This document shows, piece by piece, positions 45,418-55,339 of a stretch of 64,000 nt of DNA. The translations under genes were made by a program, and so were the position numbers. A model generated the notes under the pieces. The model was not told the origin of the DNA and did no database searches. It was given only the letters and a program-made list of their open reading frames with translations. The DNA lies in the NCBI RefSeq assembly GCF_947495825.1, contig NZ_CANMAH010000012.1:1-64000 (forward strand). Direction: 5' to 3'. This DNA comes from an uncultured Psychrobacter sp. Its GTDB lineage: Bacteria > Pseudomonadota > Gammaproteobacteria > Pseudomonadales > Moraxellaceae. Numbering within the stretch: position 1 is the stretch's first letter; every line of letters begins with the position of its first letter.

Positions 45418-46959
45418 ATGACGGACTATTCAAAACAAAACACCCAGCAGCCTTACAACCGCGCTGAAGAGCAGCCAACGACCACACGCCCTGTCATGCA
45501 ACCTGACAACCCGTATGCCAGTACGCGCGGTAGTATTACTAGTAAACAGCTACCAACATTCGATGAAGCGATGATCTATAAATACAATCGCTCAGGGCCG
45601 CGTTATACCTCTTACCCGACCGCGTTAGAGTTCACGCCAATCCCAGAGAATCTTGAGACAAAAATCCTGCAAAACCGTGAAGCCTGTGCCCCTCTATCTT
45701 TGTATTTTCATATTCCATTTTGTCGCCATCTTTGCTATTACTGCGCTTGTAATAAAATTATCACCAAAAAAAACAGCGACTCAGGCGACTACTTGCAGTA
45801 TTTGATGGCTGAAATCAAACATAAACGTCGCTTATTATCTGCGCCAGATGATGGCAGCAAGCCACTTGTCAAACAGTTGCACCTAGGCGGCGGTACGCCA
45901 ACGTTTTTACGTGACGAAGAAATAATACAGCTGTGGGAGTTTTTGCAGACCCAGTTTGAGTTTTTGCCTGAAGACGAGGGCGATTACTCTATTGAGATTG
46001 ATCCACGTGAGTTAAGTGACGACACCTTAAAAGTATTGCGCAACCTTGGCTTTAATCGCATAAGCCTTGGCGTCCAAGATTTAGATGAGGCCGTACAAAT
46101 CGCAGTCAATCGCGTGCATTCAGCAGAATTGATTGCAAATGTGCTAAATGAGGCGCGTGAATTGGGCTTTCACTCTATCAATATTGATCTGATCTATGGC
46201 TTGCCGCATCAAACCCCTGAGACTTTCGAGAAAACTGTCCACCGTATTATTGAGATGGCACCCGATCGTTTATCGGTGTTTAATTACGCGCATCTGCCAG
46301 AGCGCTTTAAGGCCCAGCGTCAAATTAAAGATGAAGACCTACCAGAGCCAGCGACTAAGCTCACTATGCTTGGTAATACCATCAATACACTCACCGAGGC
46401 TGGCTATCAATATATTGGTATTGACCACTTTGCCAAGCCTAATGACGAGCTGGCTGTTGCACAGCGCGAGGGCAAATTGCATCGTAACTTCCAAGGGTAC
46501 ACCATTATGGGCGACTGCGATTTATTAGGTTTTGGTGTCTCATCGATCAGTCAAATTGCCAATGCCAATACCCGCTATATCCTACAAAACGACACGGATC
46601 TTCAATCCTATCAAGACAATATTAATGCTGCAAAAAGCGACCCGACTGTCATGCCTGCGGTAAAATATATCAAGACTTCTATCAAAGATCGCTTGCGTGA
46701 ATATGTCATTATGAACCTGCTCTGTCATGACTATATCGACTTTAAAGATGTCAATCAGAAGTTCGGTATTGATGCGATTACTTATTTTATTGATGAGATT
46801 AGACAATTAGGCGAGATGCAAAAAGATAGGCTCGTCGATATGGACGCTGCTGGTATTCGTGTCTTACCAAAAGGCCGCTTACTTGGCCGCAACGTGGCGA
46901 TGGTGTTTGATGAATATCTTGAGACAAAACATAAAGATCGCTTTTCAAAAGTCATCTAG
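45418..46959 (+). CDS. hemN: Oxygen-independent coproporphyrinogen III oxidase
   Basis: Radical SAM enzyme that converts coproporphyrinogen III to protoporphyrinogen IX in haem synthesis without oxygen. The 513-residue product has the cluster motif FCRHLCYYCAC with Cys102, Cys106, Cys109 and the HemN-specific Cys111, an SAM region LGGGTPTFL, and DPRELSDDTLKVL...RISLGVQD. The C-terminal HemN domain is present. The N-terminus is about 55 residues longer than in the enteric enzyme (Gln/Thr/Pro-rich), so the real start might be later. The CxC pair supports true HemN over the HemW paralogue, which lacks the fourth Cys. Confidence 0.95.
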   Translation: MTDYSKQNTQQPYNRAEEQPTTTRPVMQPDNPYASTRGSITSKQLPTFDEAMIYKYNRSGPRYTSYPTALEFTPIPENLETKILQNREACAPLSLYFHIPFCRHLCYYCACNKIITKKNSDSGDYLQYLMAEIKHKRRLLSAPDDGSKPLVKQLHLGGGTPTFLRDEEIIQLWEFLQTQFEFLPEDEGDYSIEIDPRELSDDTLKVLRNLGFNRISLGVQDLDEAVQIAVNRVHSAELIANVLNEARELGFHSINIDLIYGLPHQTPETFEKTVHRIIEMAPDRLSVFNYAHLPERFKAQRQIKDEDLPEPATKLTMLGNTINTLTEAGYQYIGIDHFAKPNDELAVAQREGKLHRNFQGYTIMGDCDLLGFGVSSISQIANANTRYILQNDTDLQSYQDNINAAKSDPTVMPAVKYIKTSIKDRLREYVIMNLLCHDYIDFKDVNQKFGIDAITYFIDEIRQLGEMQKDRLVDMDAAGIRVLPKGRLLGRNVAMVFDEYLETKHKDRFSKVI

Positions 46960-46991
46960 GCTCATGAGACATTGGGGCAATTATTAGTTAT

Positions 46992-47021
46992 AAAAAAAAG
47001 ACCTCACTTGAGGTCTTTTTA
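46992..47021. terminator. Bidirectional terminator between hemN and qmcA
   Basis: AAAAAGACCTC-ACTT-GAGGTCTTTTT: a perfect hairpin with A-run and T-run on either side, between convergent genes. Confidence 0.88.
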
Positions 47022-47060
47022 TGATGTTAGAGTTTCTGCGCAGGTAGAGTCTTTGTACAG

Positions 47061-47942
47061 TTAAACCTTTAACTTATCACCGACCATACCTTTTACTGTA
47101 TTCAAAATATCAGCTGGTAATACCACCATTTTTGAGTTGTCAGACTCAGCCAGCTGACGAATCGACTTGATATACTGCTCGCCAAGTAAGTAGACGATGG
47201 GCATCTCTTCGTCCCCCATCGCAGCAGTAATAAGGCGAATGGACTCCTCTGAACCCTTAGCAAGTACCACTTGCGCTTCTGCATCACGGCGTGACGCTTC
47301 TAGACGGCCATCGGCTTCTAAGATAGCTGCTTGCTTTTGACCATCAGCACGGGTCACTGTTGCACGGCGTAGACGCTCTGCCGCTGCTTGCTCTTCCATT
47401 GATGCTTGCATGGTCGAGGAGGGATTGATGTCTTGGATCTCAACTGTCTTGAGGGTAATACCCCAGTCGGCAATGTCTTCTGAGATCGCTTGCTTGAGTA
47501 GTGCTTTGATCTCATCGCGACTAGATAACGCATTATCTAAATCCATCTCACCAATGATCGAACGCAAGGAAGTCTGTACCAAGTTACGGATACCATGCTC
47601 ATAATCTTCGATACCGTAGACTGCCTTGTCTGGACGCATGATATTGATATAGGCCACCGCATTGGCGATGATGACCACGTTATCGCGAGTAATGACTTCT
47701 TGTGAGGGAATATCGAGCACAATGTCTTTGGTCGTAACTTTATAAGCAATCCTGTCCACAAAGGGAATAATGACACTAAAGCCAGGCTCTAGCGTTTGCT
47801 GGTATTTACCCAAACGCTGCACCACCCATTTGTACCCCTGCGGTACGATACACACGCTTTTAAAAACGGTAAAAATGACTAGGGCAATCAATACCACCAT
47901 CACAATACTAAGCCCATTCATACTATTTATGATGTTATTCAT
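47061..47942 (-). CDS. qmcA: SPFH/band-7 (stomatin-like) membrane protein, QmcA type
   Basis: A 293-residue inner-membrane protein with an N-terminal anchor helix (about 9-30), an SPFH domain (about 30-190; IVPQGYKWVVQRLGKY) and a coiled-coil Ala/Glu/Arg-rich region (about 190-235; EEQAAAERLRRA). Stomatin-like proteins scaffold membrane microdomains and modulate FtsH-like proteases. The strong AAGGAG lies before ATG 47942. It lies next to an NfeD-family gene on the same strand, the classical stomatin-NfeD operon, though the order places NfeD first. Confidence 0.92.
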   Translation of the reverse strand: MNNIINSMNGLSIVMVVLIALVIFTVFKSVCIVPQGYKWVVQRLGKYQQTLEPGFSVIIPFVDRIAYKVTTKDIVLDIPSQEVITRDNVVIIANAVAYINIMRPDKAVYGIEDYEHGIRNLVQTSLRSIIGEMDLDNALSSRDEIKALLKQAISEDIADWGITLKTVEIQDINPSSTMQASMEEQAAAERLRRATVTRADGQKQAAILEADGRLEASRRDAEAQVVLAKGSEESIRLITAAMGDEEMPIVYLLGEQYIKSIRQLAESDNSKMVVLPADILNTVKGMVGDKLKV

Positions 47943-48106
47943 AACGCTCTCCTTGAACCATTGCTATAAATGGAGCAGCAACGTCCTATTTATTTAATAT
48001 TTACAACTCCGATGTATCGTATGGTATGGCAAGTAATGACTATGATAAAAAGGAGATAATATTCTATGCTACTAATTAAATGTGAATAATCAAACCGTCC
48101 GATAAA

Positions 48107-48718
48107 TTATTTATCCATAAACTTTTTTTTCAAGCGATCTCTATCAAGACCAGGCTTATTAAGGTTTAGTCTGCTGGACTTTGCTTTAGCTGCAACAGAA
48201 CGGCTCTCAACAGTAGGAGCGATGTTGGGGCGATTGACCGTTTTGGCTTCTATGCGCTTAGTTGGTGCAACAATCAGCTCATTACCGCTTATATCTGTCA
48301 CCACCACCCGATCACCCACTTCAACCACTTCCTCATTCGTCCGGCACGACCATTCATCTGCACCCACAATTGGTACATTGAATCGTACTACCCCCAACTT
48401 GCCTGCTTGCGGCTTGACTATAATCATACCAGTTTCACCAATGATTACCCCGCCGCCCAATCCAGCTTTGGTACGGTCTACCGATAGTGGCTTGATATAC
48501 TTAATCCAAGCAAACATGAACAATACTGACAACGCTAACCAGATAACGACTTGCCCTACTAATGGGACAGGTAGTAGCCATGACAAGGCAGCAACGATAA
48601 CAGCAGCAGCACCAAACCAAAGACTTGCAAAGGTAGGAATAAATATCTCAGCAATCATTAATAAAAAACCCAATACCAGCCAGTGCCAAGGTTCAATCAT
48701 CCAAATAGTCTCAATCAT
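48107..48718 (-). CDS. NfeD-family membrane protein
   Basis: A 203-residue NfeD1b-type protein. Two to three transmembrane helices (about 8-72; WLVLGFLLMIAEIF) are followed by an OB-fold domain (about 88-150; LGGGVIIGETGMIIVKPQ...EVVEVGDRVVVTDISGNELIV). A basic tail (about 155-203) follows. NfeD OB domains work with stomatin-like proteins, here the qmcA product encoded next. ATG 48718 lies eight bases after AGGAGG; the first in-frame ATG (48724) is only two bases from it. Confidence 0.9.
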   Translation of the reverse strand: MIETIWMIEPWHWLVLGFLLMIAEIFIPTFASLWFGAAAVIVAALSWLLPVPLVGQVVIWLALSVLFMFAWIKYIKPLSVDRTKAGLGGGVIIGETGMIIVKPQAGKLGVVRFNVPIVGADEWSCRTNEEVVEVGDRVVVTDISGNELIVAPTKRIEAKTVNRPNIAPTVESRSVAAKAKSSRLNLNKPGLDRDRLKKKFMDK

Positions 48719-48861
48719 CAGCATATCCTCCTTTGCAGTTCTAACTTTTAATGTAGCACATTTTAACGATAAATAATCTCTTAAAAATCAATATGATACC
48801 ATTAGTTTTCATTATCAATGATGTACCAAACATAATTTTATATTAAAAACTATAACCAAAA

Positions 48862-48893
48862 AAAAACGACCACATAAAGTGATCGTTTTTTCA
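48862..48893. terminator. Terminator after the outer membrane protein gene
   Basis: AAAACGACCAC pairs with GTGATCGTTTT, with one G-T/C-A deviation, A-run on the left and T-run on the right. It ends the minus-strand beta-barrel gene. Confidence 0.75.
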
Positions 48894-48942
48894 TTCTACT
48901 AAGATTTAGTAACTAGTTTTCTAAACTTATTTCTTGAAAAGC

Positions 48943-49482
48943 TTAGAATTTTATGTGTGCACCTACTGTCATAAGGTCAGCATCGCTACCAGTTACCGCA
49001 TATTCAGCTTCAACATTGAAATCTTGGTTGACTGCATAGCCTAGACCTACGCCGCCTGCAAGACTGGTGTCATCATCTGAGAAAGAACGACGTACTCCTG
49101 CAGTTGTATAGTCGCCTTCTACTTCTGTTTTAGCAATACCTACTTTACCTTTGGCATATAAGGCAGTATTTGGGAAAGCATAACGGTAAGTACCGTAGGC
49201 GCCATAGGTTTTGGCATCGATGTCACCGTTTCTATAGTCCGCATCATCTGAACCTACATACTCAGCTTCGATACCGAAGTTAGGATCAAAGTTGTAACCA
49301 CCGTAGACACCATATGCGGTAGGATCATCAGCACCATTAACATCTAAATCAAATTGGCCAACTTTCACACCGACGTACGGTTGACCAGTATAGCCATTAC
49401 CATATGATACAGCGGCTTGTGCACTTACGCTTAATAAAGAACCAGCTGCTAGTGCAAGTAACGTTTTTTGTAGAGTTTTCAT
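48943..49482 (-). CDS. Outer membrane beta-barrel protein
   Basis: A 179-residue precursor with signal peptide (about 1-23, ending SAQA). The mature part is a Gly/Tyr-rich barrel with alternating strands (YTGQPYVGVKVGQF, YGVYGGYNFDPNFGIEAEYV, GVGLGYAVNQDFNVEAEYAV) and a terminal Phe (VGAHIKF), the signal recognised by the Bam complex. The size predicts eight strands, as in OmpA/OmpX-like porins. No peptidoglycan-binding domain is attached. GAAGGAG precedes ATG 49482. Its exact role (adhesion, stability or pore) is not evident. Confidence 0.9.
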   Translation of the reverse strand: MKTLQKTLLALAAGSLLSVSAQAAVSYGNGYTGQPYVGVKVGQFDLDVNGADDPTAYGVYGGYNFDPNFGIEAEYVGSDDADYRNGDIDAKTYGAYGTYRYAFPNTALYAKGKVGIAKTEVEGDYTTAGVRRSFSDDDTSLAGGVGLGYAVNQDFNVEAEYAVTGSDADLMTVGAHIKF

Positions 49483-49774
49483 TGTTATCTCCTTCAAACA
49501 AAATTGACAAACAAGTTAGTTATTAGTGTTGGCTGTTATAGCCATATCGCCTTGTTTGCTAACGATGAATATATAGTAACAAACTATTTCGAACACTCTG
49601 TCAGAGTTTAATGGTGTGAGAGTTAAGATTTGAAAGTGTTTGTCATTGCATGGGTTACAAACCACATGATATGAAATTTTTTGTTACAAGTAGCGATTTT
49701 GTGCAATACTTCTCACTTATTAATCAGACAACTAAAGTCAAAAAACCAACGGCAAGGTAAAGGAATATCTATAT

Positions 49775-51007
49775 ATGACAAGTTCTATCGTAGGGCAACT
49801 GCACGAAACACTAGCGCATCTAAAGTCTCAGCAGCAATATCGACATCTGCCAAACCTAGAACATCAGGGACGCTACGTTGTGCATAATGGTCATACTCTA
49901 CTCAATATCGCCAGCAACGACTATCTTGGTTTGGGCAGTGATAACGAACTACAAGCTGAATTTTTTGAGCAGTTAGCACAATTGCCAGCGGCACAACTGC
50001 CTAAGATGAGTGCGACCTCGTCAAGGCTACTCACAGGAAACGATATCCAGTTACAAGCGTTAGAGTCTGAAATGCAAGAGTGGTATCAACATGCCGTATG
50101 TCAGCAAGGTATGTCTGCCTCAAAGTCGGTACTATTATTGAACAGTGGTTATCATGCCAATATTGGTATTTTACCTGCCCTGACTACCCTTCCTGTCAAT
50201 ACCCTTATTTTGGCAGACAAACTGGTGCATGCCAGTATCATTGATGGTCTACGCCTAAGCCAAAGCAAGCTTGTCAGCTATCGCCGCTACCGTCACAATG
50301 ATTATGAGCATTTGGCTAAGTTTATTGAGCAGGCAGGGCCTACTGTTAAGCGCATCATTATCGTCACCGAAAGCGTTTTTAGTATGGATGGTGACCGCGC
50401 GGACTTACCTCAGTTGGTAAAACTAAAAGCCAAAGATGCTCGCATTGAGTTATATGTCGATGAGGCGCACGCGATCGGTGTATTAGGTGAGACGGGCTTA
50501 GGGCTGGCGGAAGAGACGCAGACTTTAGCAGACATCGATTACTTGGTTGGCACATTTGGCAAAGCCTTTGCCTCAGTTGGCGCTTATATTATGTGTGATG
50601 ATATCGTCAAACAGTGGCTGATCAACTATATGCGTCCTTTGATATTTAGCACCGCCCTACCCCCGATCAACCATGCATGGACACGCTTTATTTTAGCAAA
50701 AATGCCAACACTTAGTGACCAACGCAACCACTTAGCCCAGTTGTCTACAAGACTTAGCCAAGCCATCAGTCAGTTACAGCACACCGCGCCAATCCAACAA
50801 AACTTAAGCTATAAGTCGCCCATTGTGCCTTACATATTAGGAGACAATGCGCGCACGATTGCTAAAGCACAACAGCTACAAACAGCTGGCTTCTACGCAT
50901 TGCCTATCAGACCGCCTACTGTTCCTGCCAACACCGCTCGTATCCGTCTGGTTATGAACGCCAAGCTGACAAGTGAGGACTGTGAACGACTGATACAGCA
51001 ATTATGA
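49775..51007 (+). CDS. bioF: 8-amino-7-oxononanoate synthase
   Basis: PLP enzyme that condenses pimeloyl-ACP with alanine to form KAPA in biotin synthesis. The 410-residue product has GSSRLL-type TSSRLLTGN, LLNSGYHANIG, ESVFSMDGDRADL, DEAHAIGVLGETG and the PLP Lys263 in VGTFGKAFASVG. AAAGGA lies upstream of the ATG. It is followed by bioC, 165 bases downstream. It is somewhat longer than enteric BioF, with short insertions near 105-112 (CQQGMSASKS). Confidence 0.95.
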   Translation: MTSSIVGQLHETLAHLKSQQQYRHLPNLEHQGRYVVHNGHTLLNIASNDYLGLGSDNELQAEFFEQLAQLPAAQLPKMSATSSRLLTGNDIQLQALESEMQEWYQHAVCQQGMSASKSVLLLNSGYHANIGILPALTTLPVNTLILADKLVHASIIDGLRLSQSKLVSYRRYRHNDYEHLAKFIEQAGPTVKRIIIVTESVFSMDGDRADLPQLVKLKAKDARIELYVDEAHAIGVLGETGLGLAEETQTLADIDYLVGTFGKAFASVGAYIMCDDIVKQWLINYMRPLIFSTALPPINHAWTRFILAKMPTLSDQRNHLAQLSTRLSQAISQLQHTAPIQQNLSYKSPIVPYILGDNARTIAKAQQLQTAGFYALPIRPPTVPANTARIRLVMNAKLTSEDCERLIQQL

Positions 51008-51172
51008 GTTAGAAGATACTGAGGACTAAGGTTTGACAGACACTCTACTCCAGTCGGTTCAAAATAATTTGATGACAAGAGAGGCGAGTAAAAGTATGCT
51101 CAAACCGTATCTAATTTTTATAAGACCGACTATATCAAGCAATAATTGACTGACTTGGATGTACTAAGCCAT

Positions 51173-51982
51173 ATGGAAATACTTGCCACCCCTTCACGAT
51201 TTAGCAGCAGAAAACAAACCATCGCTCGCCATTTTGCCAACGCATGTGACTATGATCAGCATGCTCATATTCAACAGCAAGCGTGCCGAGCTTTACTGGC
51301 TAATATTGCTTATGATAAGCAAGACAGTGTATTAGAGATTGGGGCAGGTACTGGTCAAATGACACGCCTACTAGCTGCCCACATTCAAAGCAGGCATTGG
51401 CTGATCAACGAGTTATGTACTGAGCAGACAGCGACCTTGCAATCAATCCTACCCACCGCTCAGATTGTCATTGGCGATGCCGAAACCCTAGACTTTGAAG
51501 GAGCTCATAGCTTGATAGTTAGTGCCAATGCGGTGCAATGGTTTGATAATCCATTGAGCTTTGTCACGCAATCGGCACCTCGATTAAAAGGTGGCGGCCA
51601 GTTACTGTTTAGCACTTTTACCGCCAATAACTTTTTGCAAATTAAGACACTTACTGGTCAAGGACTTAATTATCCAGATAATGATAAATGGCAGTTGGCA
51701 TTGGATAGTGCTGGCTTTGAAAATATTGAGCTTTCAGTTCAGCGTTTTGATTTGTTGTTTGCAACCCCTTATGCAGTATTAAAACATATGAAGCTCACAG
51801 GAGTGTCAACCAATCGAACCCAAACGCAATCATATAGTGACCAGCCCTTTATATGGACAAAAGCGCGTTTACAAAAATTTGAGCGAGACTATTGGCAACA
51901 TTTTTCAGCCACCGATGAAGAAGGTCATGCTTGTGTCAGCTTGTCTTATGAAGTACTGACAGTGAACGCTTTTAGACCTTAA
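51173..51982 (+). CDS. bioC: Malonyl-ACP O-methyltransferase
   Basis: SAM-dependent methyltransferase that caps malonyl-ACP so that fatty acid synthesis can build pimeloyl-ACP. The 269-residue product has SAM motif I LEIGAGTGQMTRLL (about 59-72), the acidic VIGDAETLDF and SANAVQWFDNP typical of BioC. ATG 51173 is chosen; the frame also opens with TTG 51146. It follows bioF. A pimeloyl-ACP methyl ester esterase (BioH or equivalent) is needed and is not identified beside it. Confidence 0.9.
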   Translation: MEILATPSRFSSRKQTIARHFANACDYDQHAHIQQQACRALLANIAYDKQDSVLEIGAGTGQMTRLLAAHIQSRHWLINELCTEQTATLQSILPTAQIVIGDAETLDFEGAHSLIVSANAVQWFDNPLSFVTQSAPRLKGGGQLLFSTFTANNFLQIKTLTGQGLNYPDNDKWQLALDSAGFENIELSVQRFDLLFATPYAVLKHMKLTGVSTNRTQTQSYSDQPFIWTKARLQKFERDYWQHFSATDEEGHACVSLSYEVLTVNAFRP

Positions 51983-52021
51983 TCTTATAATCTACAGTAT
52001 TAATGATAAAACTATGGCCAC

Positions 52022-52052
52022 AAAAAAACGCACCCCGAAGGATGCGTTTTTT
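52022..52052. terminator. Terminator between bioC and dnaK
   Basis: AAAAAAACGCA pairs with TGCGTTTTTT around a short GC-rich centre. It can act on both strands, between convergent bioC and dnaK. Confidence 0.8.
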
Positions 52053-52184
52053 ATTTAACTACTTATCGATTTGTATCGTTTCTACCTTTCTCAAAAACTT
52101 GAGTAGCAAGGAAAACAAGTATAAGTACTACATAGAGTAGACTAAGCGAGCTTGCCACAGCTAATCGCGTTTTTAGGTTTGGTA

Positions 52185-54125
52185 TTATTTTTTGTCTTCG
52201 TCTACTTCAGTAAACTCAGCATCGACTACATCATCATTCGCTTGGCTAGCATCAGCTGATTCAGTCTCTTGTTGGAATTGACCTGGGTCCATACCTTCTG
52301 CGCCTGCGCCACTATTTGCGTAGATCTTTTGGCTGATTGGCAAGAACGCATTGTCTAGTGCTTCAAGCTTGGCTTTGATGTCATCATGATCATCTTCTTT
52401 GGTCGCTGTTTCAAGCTCAGAGATAGCAGCTTCTACTGATGATTTTTCTTCGTCAGTCACTTTATCTCCTGCTTCTTTCAATGCTTTTTGAACAGCATGG
52501 ATACGACCATCAGCTTCGTTACGAACTTGTGCTAAGTTGGCAAACTTCTCATCTTCAGCAGCGTTTGCTTCAGCGTCACGCACCATTTGTTCGACTTCTT
52601 CATCCGACAAACCAGAGTCCGCTTTGATTTGGATGCTTTGTGCTTTACCAGTACCTTTGTCAGTCGCTGAAATATTCATGATACCGTCAGCGTTGATGTC
52701 AAAGGTTACTTCGATTTGTGGCAGACCACGTGGTGCTGGTGGAATGTCTGTCAGATCGAAACGGCCAAGCTGTTTGTTTTGGTTAGCGATTTTACGCTCA
52801 CCTTGATAGACCTGAATCGTTACTGCTGGCTGATTGTCTTCGGCTGTTGAGAATACTTGTGATTTCTTGGTCGGAATCATCGTGTTCTTCTCAATGATTG
52901 GGGTCATGACACCGCCCATCGTTTCAATACCGAGTGTCAATGGCGTTACGTCAAGTAGTAGGACGTCAGTTTTGTCACCAGACAATACGGCACCTTGAAT
53001 AGCAGCACCTGCAGCTACCGCTTCATCAGGGTTTACATCTTTACGTGGCTCTTGACCAAAGAACTCTTCCACTTTTTTCTGTACTAGTGGCATACGAGTC
53101 TGACCACCGACTAAGATTACATCGTCGATATCGCCAACTTTGATACCAGCATCTTCAAGAGAAATCTTACAAGGACCCATGGTACGCTGAACCAAATCTT
53201 CAGTTAGGCTCTCAAGTTTTGAGCGACTGATAGTCACTACCAAATGCTTAGGACCACTGCTATCAGCAGTAATATATGGTAAGTTTACTTCAGTGCTTTG
53301 CGCGCTTGATAGTTCAATTTTTGCTTTCTCTGCCGCTTCTTTTAGACGCTGCATCGCAAGAGAATCGCCTTTTAGGTTAACATCTTGCTCTTTTTTGAAT
53401 TCAGCAACTAGGTATTCAATCAAGGCTGAGTCAAAGTCTTCACCACCAAGGAATGTATCACCATTGGTCGCTAGTACTTCAAACTGCTGCTCGCCGTCGA
53501 CATCAGCGATTTCGATGATTGATACGTCAAAGGTACCACCGCCCAAGTCATAAACAGCAACTGTGCTATCGCCTTGTTTTTTATCCATACCATAAGCAAG
53601 TGCAGCTGCGGTTGGCTCGTTGATAATACGTTTTACGTCAAGACCAGCGATTTTACCAGCATCTTTGGTTGCTTGGCGCTGTGAGTCATTAAAGTAAGCT
53701 GGAACAGTAATAACTGCTTCACTCACACTCTCACCAAGATAGTCTTCTGCTGTTTTTTTCATTTTTTTCAAGATTTCAGCAGAAACCTGTGGCGGAGCTA
53801 GTTTTTTACCGTTAACTTCGACCCAAGCATCACCGTTATCTGCTTTAGCGATTTTGTATGGCACCATACCGATGTCTTTTTGCACCACTTTGTCATCGAA
53901 ACGACGACCAATCAAACGCTTGATTGCAAACAAAGTGTTGCTTGGATTGGTAACTGCCTGACGCTTGGCTGATTGGCCAACAAGCGTTTCGTCATCTTTA
54001 TAAGCGACGATAGATGGCGTTGTACGTGTACCCTCAGCGTTTTCGATAATTTTAACTGAATCGCCTTCCATTACGGCTACACATGAGTTAGTTGTACCTA
54101 AATCAATACCAATTACTTTACCCAT
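52185..54125 (-). CDS. dnaK: Chaperone DnaK (Hsp70)
   Basis: A 646-residue ATP-dependent Hsp70 chaperone. The nucleotide-binding domain starts [14 protein letters not shown] and includes [14 protein letters not shown] and the phosphate-2 region [10 protein letters not shown]. The linker is [14 protein letters not shown], followed by the substrate-binding domain and the helical lid. The C-terminus is acidic ([16 protein letters not shown]), as expected. A heat-shock promoter lies upstream and grpE is the next gene upstream on the same strand, 283 bases away. dnaJ is not in the window. Confidence 0.99.
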   Translation of the reverse strand: MGKVIGIDLGTTNSCVAVMEGDSVKIIENAEGTRTTPSIVAYKDDETLVGQSAKRQAVTNPSNTLFAIKRLIGRRFDDKVVQKDIGMVPYKIAKADNGDAWVEVNGKKLAPPQVSAEILKKMKKTAEDYLGESVSEAVITVPAYFNDSQRQATKDAGKIAGLDVKRIINEPTAAALAYGMDKKQGDSTVAVYDLGGGTFDVSIIEIADVDGEQQFEVLATNGDTFLGGEDFDSALIEYLVAEFKKEQDVNLKGDSLAMQRLKEAAEKAKIELSSAQSTEVNLPYITADSSGPKHLVVTISRSKLESLTEDLVQRTMGPCKISLEDAGIKVGDIDDVILVGGQTRMPLVQKKVEEFFGQEPRKDVNPDEAVAAGAAIQGAVLSGDKTDVLLLDVTPLTLGIETMGGVMTPIIEKNTMIPTKKSQVFSTAEDNQPAVTIQVYQGERKIANQNKQLGRFDLTDIPPAPRGLPQIEVTFDINADGIMNISATDKGTGKAQSIQIKADSGLSDEEVEQMVRDAEANAAEDEKFANLAQVRNEADGRIHAVQKALKEAGDKVTDEEKSSVEAAISELETATKEDDHDDIKAKLEALDNAFLPISQKIYANSGAGAEGMDPGQFQQETESADASQANDDVVDAEFTEVDEDKK

Positions 54126-54293
54126 AATTAATTACTCCAAATTTATTCTAAATTACTGATTATAAGATTGTTACTCACCCACACTAGCCGTTTAAATAAC
54201 GAGACTATATTACCGGTTTGAGTACTAGTCCAAGTTACTCACATAAGCCACTAGTTTTGGGGTATCAGACCTTAACTGGTCACTTGTTGCTTT

Positions 54294-54322
54294 ATATCGG
54301 TTTATGTTTGTGTTTTTTCAAG
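54294..54322 (-). promoter_or_regulatory. Sigma-32 heat-shock promoter of dnaK
   Basis: Minus strand: perfect -35 CTTGAAA (54322-54316), 14-base spacer, -10 ACCGATAT (54301-54294), close to the CCCCATNT consensus. It lies about 170 bases before the dnaK ATG. Confidence 0.75.
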
Positions 54323-54408
54323 TCAGTGATACTACAATAACTTGGTTTTGTGTGAAGTTTTGTGAATATCCCTACTTTTAATAAGGCTTATTCGTATATC
54401 GGCTTTAT

Positions 54409-55014
54409 TTATTGACCAACACGTACCATAGCTGGACGTAATAAACGGCCATTTAAGCTATAACCTTTTTGTAGTACTGTGCCAACAGTATCCGCTTCAG
54501 CGTCAGCATCTATACCGACTGCTTCATGAAAGTCTGCATTGAATTTTTCGCCTTGTGGATCGACCACCTCTACGCCATGTCTATTAAGCACCGCAAGTAG
54601 CGCTTTATGAGTCAACTGCACACCTTCAGTCACCGGATCGTTATCAGTAGCGCTCTCGATAGCGCGCTCTAAATTATCGACGATCTCTAGTAGATCTTTG
54701 GCAAATTTTTGCAGAGCGAATTTTTTACTTTTATCGGTTTCTTGCTCCATACGCTTTTGTGCATTATAAGCTTCAGCGTTGGCACGAGCCGTACCTTCTT
54801 TGGCTTGTTTTACTTCACCTTCAAGCTCAGCAATACGCGCATGAAAAGCATCGATATCAATATCATTTTTAACCGTATTATCTGCACCTGAGTTATTTTC
54901 TGGATCAAACTCGTTCATGGTTTCCTCTAAAAGACTTTCTTCACGCTCAATATTACTCTGAGCTGCTTTTGGATCATTTGTATCAAATTCGTGATTGGGT
55001 GCCTGTTCAGTCAT
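54409..55014 (-). CDS. grpE: Nucleotide exchange factor GrpE
   Basis: ADP/ATP exchange factor for DnaK, 201 residues. An acidic disordered N-terminus (about 1-50) leads to a long coiled coil (about 52-110; ELEGEVKQAKEGTARANAEA) and the C-terminal beta domain with NRHGVEVVDPQGEKFN and the closing GRLLRPAMVRVGQ signature. AAGGAG precedes the start. A CTTGAAA heptamer (minus, 55155-55149), 135 bases upstream, may be a sigma-32 -35 element, but the matching -10 is weak. Confidence 0.97.
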   Translation of the reverse strand: MTEQAPNHEFDTNDPKAAQSNIEREESLLEETMNEFDPENNSGADNTVKNDIDIDAFHARIAELEGEVKQAKEGTARANAEAYNAQKRMEQETDKSKKFALQKFAKDLLEIVDNLERAIESATDNDPVTEGVQLTHKALLAVLNRHGVEVVDPQGEKFNADFHEAVGIDADAEADTVGTVLQKGYSLNGRLLRPAMVRVGQ

Positions 55015-55339
55015 AATAGCTCCTTATGATTTTAGTAATGAGTCTTAAACTTAATATAAGATAAACCCGTGAATCTTGGATTTCTTACAAATAAACGCTC
55101 AGTATAATTATGTTCTGATAGCTGCTTGATAAAGACCCTAGGCGTAAATTTCAAGCCTAAATGAGATGAATTTTTGGCTTTTGATGAAATAATGAGTTTT
55201 CATAGATAATGACAAGCATAAAGGACATCAAAAACCAACGATAAGTAGCACGTAGCACTATGATTTTATTATCCGCTATCCTGTATCAATCCACTTTCTA
55301 TAAGCTGTCTTTCTTTTATTAAATTTAATAAGGAATACC
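55015..55339. other. Divergent promoter region between grpE and the HSL-type hydrolase
   Basis: About 325 AT-rich bases. The perfect sigma-32 -35-like CTTGAAA at 55155-55149 (minus) is the only element I can name. Nothing else identified. Confidence 0.4.
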
